27,500 nucleotides of DNA from assembly GCA_018398815.1 (NCBI GenBank), contig CM031611.1, positions 80,298,326 through 80,325,825 on the forward strand, written 5' to 3'. Of this stretch, positions 19,566 to 27,500 are shown piece after piece (the stretch's first letter is position 1; each line of letters begins with the position of its first letter). Position numbers and translations under genes: made by a program. This stretch comes from Conus ventricosus (lineage: Eukaryota > Mollusca > Gastropoda > Neogastropoda > Conidae). The notes under the pieces were generated by a model. It worked only from the letters and a program-made list of their open reading frames with translations. It was not told where the DNA came from and made no database searches.

Positions 19566-20205
19566 CACCACGTTACCGCAAAAAAAGCACATTATAGCGT
19601 AAGTGGGTATATCATTTCCGCAAAACGTGCTACAAACAACCGCACTCTGCGGAATACCGTTACCGCAAATCTGTTCAACAGATACTTTTGGCAGTACCAC
19701 AGTATTTTGTCTCTGAATTTGGCATTAAAAAAAGGGTACCTAAAAAACCCTTGCATTTCAAAATCAGTTCAGCATCTACTACTTTGTTCTCTGCTGAAAG
19801 TTAATTAAACATTAACAGTTAAAATTGGCATTAAAATCAATCACCAGTTCAGCATACATCAGCTGGAGAGCGTCCATTCCACATTCGGACGGCGTTGGTA
19901 CCTTAGTGCCAGTCTCCACACAAGTTTGACTGAGTCATGGCTCATGCTTGGATAGGTGCCTGTATTTCAAGCAGGATTGTTCTGCTTCCCACGTCTGCGT
20001 TCAATTTGTACTTGACTCAAGTAGCGGAGACATCATAGGACAGTGTTAACCCTGTGCTAAAAGGCTACAGAAATCAACAAAATCTATTTGCGGTACAGTA
20101 GCAAGTCTTTTTGCGGTACTCGTCAGTTACGGACTTTGCCGGTATGATATTCTCGCCGGTAGAGGAGCATTTGCCGGTAATGTATTGTACACAGGACAAG
20201 GTTAG
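19566..20205. mobile_element. About 640-bp insertion in copy 2, MITE-like
   Basis: This AT-richer block is absent from the matching place in copy 1. Its left end holds TTACCGCAAA at 19573-19582 and 19660-19669, and TTCCGCAAAA at 19616-19625. Its right end holds the reverse complement form TTTGC(C)GGTA at 20087, 20110, 20135 and 20170, plus CGCCGGTA at 20154. It is flanked by GGACACGGGGTTAG (19552-19565) and GGACAAGGTTAG (20194-20205), a possible imperfect target-site duplication; the empty site has GCAGGTTAG. A hairpin CCGCA-CTC-TGCGG lies at 19640-19652. No transposase frame is present, so it would be non-autonomous. Superfamily is unknown. Confidence 0.65.
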
Positions 20206-20224
20206 AGGCGTGCCGAAAGGTAAG

Positions 20225-20770
20225 TAGGGCGGGGAAAGAGAGGATCGCGGGGCGGGGGGAGGGGGGGGGGCGGAGAGGACGCGCGTAGGGCCAGAAAGAG
20301 AGGGGTGGGGGTGGGGGGTGGGGGGGGGTGGGTAGGGGACGGGAAGGAGGAATGGGTAAGGGGGAATTATGCAGGGCAGATGGGGCAGTGGATGTAGTGG
20401 GGGGGGGGTGGGGGGGGGGAGGCCAGGAAAGAGGTGGCGGGGAGGGGGGGGGGAGACCAGGAAAGGGAGGGTAGGGCGAGAAAGAGGGGTCAGACCAGAA
20501 AGGGAGAGTAAGTCGGAAAATTAGGAGTGTGGTCTGACGGTTGAGAGAGTGCGAGAGAGCATGGAGGGGGGGGGGGGGGGAGGAGGGGGGGAATGTGGGG
20601 AGGAGAGGGATTGAGATCGGCAAGAGGGTCGGACGGGAATCAGAGTTGGGGTAGGATGGGAAAAAAGTAGGGGGTGGGGAGAGGAGAAGAAAGGAGGGGG
20701 CAGCGATTTGGAGGGAACGTGGGGGCGGGAGGGCGGGGGAGGAGGAGGGGGAGCCAGAATGGAAGTGGAA
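20225..20770 (+). repeat. G-rich segment of copy 2
   Basis: Counterpart of the G-rich DNA at 17500-18020, with G runs and CCAGGAAAG units at about 20423 and 20457. Confidence 0.85.
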
Positions 20771-20827
20771 TCGAAGGGAGTATTGCGCTCTCTGCGCAGC
20801 CTTTCCTTCTTTTTGCGTGCACAGGTG

Positions 20828-20858
<31 letters not shown>

Positions 20859-21464
20859 TGTGGTGTGTGTGTGTGAGTGTGTGAGTGAGTGCATGCGTGT
20901 GGAACACTCGCAAATATTTTCGACCATAATCGACCACAAAAAGTACAGTTCTAAAGGCACCAGTTCAATGCCTTCCCCTATCTTCCAGCAGCTCCCCCTC
21001 CCTGCCCTGCCCTCCATTACCACTCCCATTACATTTCAAGTGATATGGAAGCATCCCGCCCCACAGTAGCTTCCTCCCCCTCCTCCTCTCCATCTCCCCC
21101 ATCCCCCCCCCCCCCCCCACCCACCACCACTGCATCTCTTTTTTTCCCGTTTTGCACAACGAGAGGAAACGCACGGAAATGTAGAAGCCACCTTGAACGT
21201 ATGACCAAGGAAGAGAAAAGAGCGGAGAGAATGAGGCGAATCTTCTCCGCGATGGCCCTGAAGAGGGGTTAGGGAAGGGGATTGTGGGGGAGTGAGGAGA
21301 AAAGGTCGTTTGGGGGGGGGGGGGGGGGGGGGAGGACAAAAGAGGTCCCGTGAACACTGATCCAAGTGTCTTCCTTTTATTGATTCCCATGCACGAAGGA
21401 AGCGAGGTTGTTAAAAAAAATGGAGTTTTTCACGATGGGTCTTCCCGTGTTCCTCCTCTACTGT

Positions 21465-21487
21465 CTGTCTGTCTGTCGTCTCCTCTC

Positions 21488-21556
<69 letters not shown>

Positions 21557-21744
21557 CCTCCATGCGTGTGTGCGCGCGTGAGTGTATGTTTTACGTCTGT
21601 GTGCGTGCATGCGTGTGTGCATGTGTGTGTGTGTGTGTGTTGTGTGTGTGTGTGAGCGTGTCTTTGGAGCGAGAGAGAGAGGCGAGAGAGAGAGAGTGGA
21701 GAGAGAGAGAGAGAGAGAGAGAGAAGTCAAAGAGAGGAGAGGAG

Positions 21745-21781
<37 letters not shown>

Positions 21782-21850
21782 CAAAGAGGGAGAGAGAGGA
21801 GAGAGTGAAGAAGAGTGGGAGAGGAGAGAGAGAGAGAGAGAGAGAGTCCA
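21465..21850 (+). repeat. Microsatellite module (GTCT)n-(CT)n-(TG)n-(GA)n, copy 2
   Basis: Same order as 18717-19075, with longer CT and shorter TG tracts and the conserved bridge GTGCGTGCATGCGTG. Confidence 0.93.
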
Positions 21851-21989
21851 AGTCCAAAGAGCAGGAGACATTTCTAAACACTCGGACCATGACACCATCA
21901 CGCACGTAGACTTAAAATATGGTGGCTCCGCGGCATCCAACGCCGTCAATACCCATGTTTTTCCATCTGGCACACAAAGTAAAGCACGT

Positions 21990-22771
21990 TAATTTCCTCA
22001 GGAGAAACAGCGATAACGAGAAACCCGTCATTATCGATGCAATCCCTACGGATCAGATCCACTTTTTCCCATTGTACTTTTTCTCTCCGGAGAAGTACTG
22101 TTTCCCTATTTTGCCACACACACCACAACTGTTTTGCCGATTTCCTTCAGGATGATAGCTCTATTTTTCCATTTCCCCAAACAATCACAGATGTGTTTCC
22201 TTGGAAAGGATAATTGTCCTTTTTCCTGTTTTTCCTCACAAAACTGTTTTCGGTTTTACTTACGAGAGTTTTTTTCCCCCCAAATTTTTTTGGGGGAAAC
22301 CGTTACTATACCGAGAAAAACAACAACAGAGATAATTGGGAAATAAATTAGTTGTTGGTGTTTCCTGTATCCCTGATGTACCATGCGCACCAGCGTCTTT
22401 GGTAGCTACTGCGTGGAAGGCGGAAATGGGAGTCGGGTTTCCCTGTTATTATCTTTTTCTTCTGGAGATAATCTCTGTATACTCTGGGAAACGGGGGGAA
22501 ACAATGTGATCCTCAGGGGACCCCCCCCCGCCCCGCCCCCCAGCCGATTACCCAGCTGTTTTCCTTAGTAACCTCCGTGTACCTGACGGATGGTATTTGT
22601 TTGTTTGTTGTTGTTGTTTTTCAGGGGAACGAGGACTACTGTCCTGATTATAGGGATCTGCGCCAGGTAAACAACGGATCTGCTCATTACTGCTGTATTT
22701 GCTGGCGGAGATACCAGTTTCCACGGGAAACAGGGAGAAAAAGTTATTTATAGGCGCATGACGCCATGCGC
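21990..22771. other. Cluster of short perfect hairpins with TTTCC/GGAAA arms
   Basis: Inverted repeats seen directly: CGATAA/TTATCG (22011, 22031); GTACTT/AAGTAC around TCTCCGGAGA (22074-22098); TTTCC-TT-GGAAA (22196-22207); TTTCCCCCCAAA/TTTGGGGGAAA (about 22271-22299); nested GTTTCCC/GGGAAAC around ATTATCT/AGATAAT (22437-22492); AGGAC-TACT-GTCCT (22632-22645); GTTTCC-ACG-GGAAAC (22717-22731); GCGCATG-ACGC-CATGCGC (22754-22771). No gene is recognised. It may be a foldback-type element or an array of decayed small palindromic repeats. Confidence 0.7.
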
Positions 22772-22811
22772 TCCATACTCAAACCCTCAGGCACAGACCA
22801 TCCATTCCCCC

Positions 22812-22812
<1 letters not shown>

Positions 22813-22842
<30 letters not shown>
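22813..22842 (+). repeat. Poly(C) run of 30 bases
   Basis: Pure C run. A second C run of about 22 bases is at 22977-22998, and a matching G run is at 23258-23280. Confidence 0.9.
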
Positions 22843-22848
<6 letters not shown>

Positions 22849-23257
22849 AGTCGGGTGTAGTGTACTGGTCTTTATACCCCTGTCATTGCACCGTGGTAGT
22901 CGATGCGCTCAGTCATAGGGGGATCCCCCCCTCCCTCCCCAACCACCCCACCCTCTACGTGGTAAGCTAGATCCCTCCCCCCCCCCCCCCCCCCCCCCAT
23001 CCCCGTTACAACATTTACCGAATTCAACAAGATGCAGTCAAATGACCTTGCGAAGGGTGGATCGTACCGAACACGTGACACACTGGGGTGGGGGTATACA
23101 GACCTCAGTGCGCAACGGCCCAGGCTTTGTGCAAAACTTGATCTGGAATTGTCCGGCCGTCGGGGGAAGTTTGACTCTCCTTTAATACTAATCCCGGAAT
23201 TTTAGTTCTGCATATGCATTACTACTCTCATTGTGTACGGAGATAGTGTGGGGACAG
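22843..23257. other. Unassigned DNA
   Basis: Apart from the C run at 22977-22998, no repeat, element or gene is recognised. Confidence 0.6.
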
Positions 23258-23370
23258 GGGGGGGGGGGGGGGGGGGGGGGAAGAAGCGAGGGGATGGTCT
23301 GGCCTTGTCCAGAACTACTCTGGGGGGTACATCTGACCATATCAGACACACCCGGTGGGAGATGTGGAGT

Positions 23371-23416
<46 letters not shown>
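23371..23416 (+). repeat. (TG)n microsatellite
   Basis: About 23 TG units, followed by G runs at 23441-23462. Confidence 0.94.
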
Positions 23417-23419
<3 letters not shown>

Positions 23420-23462
23420 GGGTCAACTTGAAAGAGGGCGGGGGGGGCGGGGGGGGGGGGGG

Positions 23463-23745
23463 CAGGGTAAAAGAGTTCCAGCACCTGCCAGCACAAACCC
23501 CCTCCCTTCCTTACTGTAGCCACGCTATGTTATACACTCCCCTCCCCCATCCTTCATCTTCCCCGTCCCTCCATTTCTCTTTAACGTTTGTCTCTCGTTC
23601 TCTTTATGTGGCTCTTCAAGGTCTCATGTTGTGGATGATTTGTAAAGCGAAAGCAAGCAGTGGCTGAATTAAGGTATATTCTATTCGCAGTCCAGTTTGG
23701 CCTCACGGCTCCATTTGGGGAGGGGGTGGTGGGGGGGGGGGAGGT
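23463..23745. other. Unassigned DNA
   Basis: No gene is recognised. The plus-strand frame continuing to 23667 has ordinary composition in its last 70 codons, but its start is repeat-derived and no family is evident. Confidence 0.55.
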
Positions 23746-23749
23746 GGGG

Positions 23750-23750
23750 T

Positions 23751-23781
<31 letters not shown>

Positions 23782-24003
23782 CGAAGAAGACAAGTCCACA
23801 GATTCAAAGAGAGAGAGAGAGAGAGAGGAGAGAGGAGAGAGGAGAGAGCAGCCAGGACGCCGACAGTCAGACAACAGACAGAGTAGTGATCAGACCCCCA
23901 TACAGACAGACGGACAGACAGACGGACAGACACCAACCGACAGCCAGAGGGAGACAGGAGAGTGATACAGAAATAAAAAACAGACAGACAGACACGGGAC
24001 AGC
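23750..24003 (+). repeat. (GA)n followed by (GACA)n
   Basis: GA repeats with GAGC interruptions (23750-23850), then degenerate GACA/GACG units (23877-23995). Confidence 0.92.
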
Positions 24004-24290
24004 GAAAGAACAGGTGCTACAGGTAAAGTCGACGTTGGGGGGGGGGGGGGGGGTGGGATATCATACAAACGATGAGAACACAAAGACACGCGGTGACCCA
24101 CACACCAGTCAATGGGCGTAGATACCTCCATACAGTATTCCTGAAAACAGTGGCAACCACCAAAAGCAGAATCGGGCACCTCTTTCAGGCACGGGGACAA
24201 TCCACCTTCTTCCTTTACATTTCGTTCAGAAGTTGGAACATTGGGAGGTTTATGTGAATGTGGCAGAGAAGAGAGAGAGAGTGGGGAGAG
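24004..24290. other. Unassigned spacer
   Basis: A G run lies at 24036-24052. A 61-codon frame at 24072-24257 has normal composition but no recognised motif. Confidence 0.55.
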
Positions 24291-24293
24291 AGT

Positions 24294-24480
24294 GAGTGTG
24301 TGTGTGGTGTGTGTGTGTGTGTGTTGTGTGTGTGCGCGGGCGTGCGTGCGTGAGATGCGTAGCGTGCGTGCGTGCGTGTGTGTGTGAGTGCGTGCGTGTG
24401 TGTATATGTGTGTGTGTCGTGTGTGTGTGTGGTGGTAGTGAGTGTGTGTATATGTGTTATGTGTGTTTTTGTGTTTATGT
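24294..24480 (+). repeat. Interrupted (TG)n with GCGTGC units
   Basis: TG repeats with GGTG, GCGTGCGTGC and TATATG interruptions, ending about 24480. The 257-codon frame from 24296 is mainly a Cys/Val then Gly repeat translation. Confidence 0.93.
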
Positions 24481-24715
24481 CTGTTGCTTGTGCGGTTCTG
24501 CGTGCACATGCGTGCATGTGAGTGTATCTATGCGTGCGCACCTGCTGATACCGCGCCGCGATTTCATGGCTTATGCGTTATATGATACAATACAAACTTC
24601 AAACCGCAGTGCTGGATTTCACGGCGAGAATACAACACCCCAAAACATGTGCGGGGGCCTAAATGAACCGGGGCCCATGAAAAGGTGGCCAAAATGGCAC
24701 AGGACGAAAAAGGCA
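24481..24715. other. Short unique spacer
   Basis: No gene or element is recognised between the TG array and the following G-rich tract. Confidence 0.55.
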
Positions 24716-24717
24716 CC

Positions 24718-24975
24718 GGGGGGGGAGGGCGGGGGGGGGGGGGGGGGGGGGGGGGAGTCGAAACATCACTGTGACTGGACGGATGTTTCCACAACGAGGA
24801 GGTGGAGAAGAAAGGTTACGGGGGTTGGGGGGGAAGGGAAAGCGGGAGGGGAAGGATGCAGCAGGGGGAGGGGGGAGGGGAGATCGGTGGGAGGGGGGGG
24901 GGGGAAGGGGGGGGGAGGAGGGTGTGAAGAGAGGGGAGAGACTGCGGGGGGGGGGGGGGGGGGGAGGGGGAGCGT
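24718..24975 (+). repeat. G-rich tract
   Basis: G runs up to about 27 bases separated by GA-rich spacers, all on the plus strand. Confidence 0.9.
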
Positions 24976-25090
24976 GCCTTTTCGTCTGATTGTCTTGCTT
25001 TTATCGATTCCAGTGTGGACAGGAGGCCCCAACAAGTTTTTTGTCCTCTGCCGCCGTCACTTAATATAAGGTGATTCGACAAGTGCAGGC

Positions 25091-25103
25091 TCTCTCTCTC
25101 ACG

Positions 25104-25136
<33 letters not shown>

Positions 25137-25170
25137 GTTTAGGGCTGCCCAATTATTCCACCTTAGCCGT

Positions 25171-25243
<73 letters not shown>

Positions 25244-25606
25244 GGGGCGTCCGCTGTGTGCGGTGTATAAAGAAGAAGAAGAGGAAGAAGGCAGAAGAGA
25301 GAGAAGAAACACTATAGAATTCTTCTATTAAGGCATTCATGTGTTACGTGGTATGTGTGAGAGAGAGGAGAGCGAGAGAGAGAGAGAGAGAGGAGACAGA
25401 GGAGAGGAGAGCGAGAGAGAGAAAGAGAGAGAGAGAGGGGGGGGGTGGGAGGGAGGGGTGTGAGAAAGACTAGAGATAAAGGAAGAGGGCTGGGAGGGAG
25501 GGAGGGAGTAGAGAGAGGAGAGAGAGAGAGAGAGACAAGAGAGAGAGAGAAGCGGGAGAGAGAGAGAGAGAGAGAGACGGGAGAGAGAGAGAGAGAGAGA
25601 GAAGAC
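25091..25606. repeat. (CT)n and (GA)n arrays in inverted order
   Basis: CT repeats occupy 25091-25136 and 25174-25242. After a spacer of about 115 bp (25243-25357), GA repeats occupy 25358-25438 and 25511-25606. Reverse complement arms on one strand could fold into a long hairpin. Confidence 0.92.
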
Positions 25607-25860
25607 AGGACAGACAGGCTGATAAACAAAAAAAAAACACAAAACGAAAAAAGAAACAATGAAGAGAAACTTAACCCCACGATAAAAATGTTGGGAAATT
25701 AAGTTTGTTTTTTTTTTTTTAGCACAAGCCTCCCCCTATATATTTTTTCCGTTCCAAAACAAAAAAATAAAAAGAAGAGAAAAAAACAACCTGGACACCG
25801 TTTATTCAAGCAGCCCCCACCATTCAAACTCTGGAACCACTACGCACACATTCGCACGCC
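25607..25860. other. A-rich unassigned DNA
   Basis: A runs and T runs (for example 25709-25720), with no gene recognised. Confidence 0.6.
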
Positions 25861-25942
25861 ATTCCCTGCCCGCGGCATAATCCCCTGCCCGCCCCGCGCA
25901 AAATTCCCCTGCCCGCGCCTAATTCCCCTGCGCACCGGGCGC
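25861..25942. repeat. CpG-rich minisatellite, 4 units of about 19-23 bp
   Basis: Units begin AT(T)CCC(C)TGC at 25861, 25880, 25903 and 25922. Each carries a GCCCGCG-like core, decaying in the last copy. Confidence 0.8.
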
Positions 25943-26025
25943 TTCCTCTGCCGGCCGCGTGCTGCCACTTCCTCAGGCTGCCGTTGAAGAGAGGGCGAGA
26001 GGATCTGAGTCATATGAGTAGAAAC

Positions 26026-26260
26026 ACACACACTCACATACACCACACACCACGCACACACACACACACACACCACACACCACCACACACAACACACACT
26101 ACATACACCACACGCAGGCGCGCGCGGCACGCATTGCACGCAACGCACAAAACACAGCACACACAACACACGCACCCAACCCAACACCCCTCACCACACG
26201 ACGCACGCACGCACGCCCGCACGGCACACACACATACCCGCACTCACGCACGCGCACAAA
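26026..26260 (+). repeat. Degenerate (CA)n with GCACGCAC units
   Basis: CA repeats with frequent CACCACA, GCGCGCG and ACGCACGC interruptions, followed by a GA tract at 26268-26300. Confidence 0.92.
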
Positions 26261-26378
26261 CGCCACAGAGAGAGAGAGAGAGAGAGAGAGAAGAGAGGAG
26301 AGAGCAGAAGGGAGCAAAGACTTCTAAAGCGTTGAACGACCAAACTGGGTTTGGTAGCGTGGGGTGGGGTGTCATAAC

Positions 26379-26774
26379 ATGCCGAATTCCTCCAGAAAAG
26401 TGCCGATAAAGTGCCAGGACATCGAATACAGCGAGTCAAAAGTGCACCATCAAACGCCTGAAGTTAAAAAAAAAAAGAGCGAACGGTGGCGCATTTTGGT
26501 TTTGTACGGACCCCTCCCCACCACCGCCTTCCGTACAACGCTATTCCAATCAAATATTAAGACCAAGGAAACGGAACGCAGGAAAGTAAACGCTATCAAA
26601 CGGCCAAGGAACGTATACGATACTACAGATTTTGACGTTAGCTTCGATACGTTCGACCGAAAGACGACTAAGGCTTGTACACAAGCGGAGGTACGAAGCG
26701 AATCTTTCGCGACCGAGAGGTTTTACAAGATAACAGATTCTGGTGATTCACGTGACACGGTACTGGTGCTTTGA
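26379..26774 (+). CDS. Hypothetical protein, 131 aa, possible terminal exon
   Basis: This is the longest ATG-started frame in the window not built from simple repeats. It begins MPNSSRKVPIKCQDIEY and continues through a Lys-rich patch (KKKKSERW), RILVLYGPLPTTAFRT, KETERRKVNAIKRPRN, YDTTDFDVSFDTFDRKTTK and TERFYKITDSGDSRDTVLVL, then TGA at 26772-26774. The frame is also open upstream from 26364, but that start codon is GTG. AATAAA (26774-26779) overlaps the stop, so a transcript ending about 15-30 bases later would have almost no 3' UTR. The protein is basic and hydrophilic with no signal peptide or membrane segment. No domain is recognised; it may be a chance frame or a retrotransposon remnant. 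Confidence 0.35.
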   Translation: MPNSSRKVPIKCQDIEYSESKVHHQTPEVKKKKSERWRILVLYGPLPTTAFRTTLFQSNIKTKETERRKVNAIKRPRNVYDTTDFDVSFDTFDRKTTKACTQAEVRSESFATERFYKITDSGDSRDTVLVL

Positions 26775-26779
26775 ATAAA
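26774..26779 (+). promoter_or_regulatory. Polyadenylation signal AATAAA
   Basis: Canonical hexamer whose first A is the last base of the TGA stop of the 131-aa frame. Function depends on whether that frame is transcribed. Confidence 0.35.
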
Positions 26780-26811
26780 TTAACGATTAAAACAAACAAG
26801 ACATCAACATG

Positions 26812-26940
26812 TTCGCGCCTTTATTTGACACGGAAAGTTCGCGCTTTCCCCTACCCCTTTTCTTTTAAGCATTCATAATTCGCGCTTTTGGGGACTAAAC
26901 TCGCGCTTCTTTGGGCTCGCGTCATTGAGCCACTCGCGTT
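26812..26940. repeat. TCGCG motif array
   Basis: TTCGCGC or CTCGCG(C/T) followed by a T-rich and then G- or C-rich stretch recurs at 26812, 26838, 26879, 26900, 26916 and 26933, at 16-41 bp spacing. The last copy leads into a G run (about 26943-26971). CpG is locally dense. Confidence 0.7.
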
Positions 26941-27124
26941 TTTGGGGGGAGGGGGGGGGGGGGGGGGGGGGGTGGAAGGCCGTCTCCTGGACGATGTCAA
27001 GAGCACGGCAGAGTTCGCATTGCTGCGGCCCTCTTCCTTTTGTATGATCTTGAGAAGGGCGCCAGAGAAACGCTTGCTCTATCCACCTGACTCTTACGGC
27101 CCAAGTCGGATCGGGGGAGGTGTC

Positions 27125-27190
27125 ATTGGTCCCCAAGGTCCGTTGTCCATGGTTCGTGGGTCCCAAGGTCCGTTGGTCCCAAGGTCGTTG
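27125..27190 (-). repeat. 16-bp minisatellite, inverted arm
   Basis: Four degenerate units of (A/C)TTGGTCCCAAGGTC(C) on plus, the reverse complement of the array at 27282-27500. Confidence 0.85.
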
Positions 27191-27281
27191 GATCAGTCAA
27201 AAGCAACTGTCTGTCTGTCTGTCTGTCTCTCTCTTACTGTTGTTTCAAGATAGCCCATACTACAGTCCATTATACAGATTT

Positions 27282-27500
27282 ATTGACCTTGGGACCAATG
27301 GACCTTGGGACCAATGGGACCTTGGGACAACGGACCTTGGGACCAACGGGGACCTTGGACCAATGGACCTTGGGACCACAATGGACCTTGGAAACCCTGG
27401 ACCTTGGGACCAAAACGGACTTGGGGACCAACGGACCTTGGACTCAACGGACCTTGGGACATTGAACTGGGACCAATGGACCTTGGGACCAATGGACTTG
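27282..27500 (+). repeat. 16-bp minisatellite, runs off the window end
   Basis: About 13-14 units of GGACCTTGGGACCAA(T/C), with small indels. Because 16 is not a multiple of 3 and the unit has no stop in any register, both strands stay open (27280-27492 minus, 27283-27465 plus); these frames are artefacts. The array continues past the window. Confidence 0.92.

Larger units (their letters stand above)
19077..21850 (+). repeat. Tandem segmental duplication, copy 2
   Basis: Direct repeat of 17049-19076. The copies differ by scattered substitutions, small indels, microsatellite length and one insertion of about 640 bp (19566-20205). Copy 2 also has a short TTTTTTCC insertion near 19411. By eye the unique parts are about 90 percent alike; I did not compute identity. 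Copy 2 starts directly after the GA tract ending copy 1, which points to unequal exchange or replication slippage between purine-rich tracts. Confidence 0.88.

Noticed and set aside
24296..25069. 257-codon plus-strand frame
   Set aside because: Cys/Val from TG repeats followed by Gly-rich G runs. The middle of about 60 codons is unique but has no recognisable motif.
27282..27500. Repeat protein with GPLVPRSLGPKV-like units
   Set aside because: The 16-bp unit is stop-free in all registers on both strands, so open frames are expected without coding.

Overview
This window reads as intergenic or intronic DNA from a large, repeat-rich animal genome. A marine invertebrate, perhaps a mollusc, is my best guess; that is inference from the style of LINE and SINE remnants and the very long dinucleotide tracts, and no marker gene fixes the taxon. 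No complete conserved protein gene, rRNA gene, functional tRNA gene or CRISPR array is visible. Nearly all long open frames are artefacts of CT/GA, CA/TG or G/C runs, which stay open on both strands and give Ser/Leu, Arg/Glu, Thr/His, Cys/Val, Pro or Gly polypeptides.

Layout. 1-4060: AT-mixed DNA with a small 28-bp tandem repeat, a weak candidate exon near 1242-1390, pyrimidine-rich DNA and extreme homopolymers (T31 followed by G23; C47). A second weak candidate exon lies at 3811-4052. 4070-4870: GA, TA and TG arrays. 4880-7020: three LINE remnants. Two are minus-strand 3' ends with a hairpin, AATAAA and a short-repeat tail; one is a plus-strand C-terminal coding fragment. 7500-7854: an unrecognised open frame. 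About 8450-11522: a decayed CR1/Jockey-type LINE with endonuclease, reverse transcriptase, 3' stem-loop and (GAA)6 tail. 12653-13034: a minus-strand tRNA-derived SINE. 13936-15530: CA/TG/CT/GA arrays with an internal duplication about 278 bp apart.

16630-21850 is dominated by a G-rich domain and a tandem segmental duplication. Copy 1 is about 17049-19076 and copy 2 about 19077-21850. Copy 2 carries a roughly 640-bp insertion (about 19566-20205) that copy 1 lacks. The insertion has inverted TACCGCAAA-type motifs at its ends and looks like a short non-autonomous mobile element. 21990-22771 is a dense cluster of short perfect hairpins, many built from TTTCC/GGAAA arms. 22800-26300 returns to G/C runs, TG/CA and GA/CT arrays, including a CT/GA foldback. 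The end holds the best non-repetitive open frame (26379-26774, with AATAAA overlapping its stop codon), a TCGCG motif array, and a 16-bp minisatellite present in both orientations that runs off the window end.

There is no set of genes working together here. The interest lies in repeat architecture: LINE tails adjoining microsatellites, a filled and an empty insertion site within one tandem duplication, and clustered hairpin-forming DNA.
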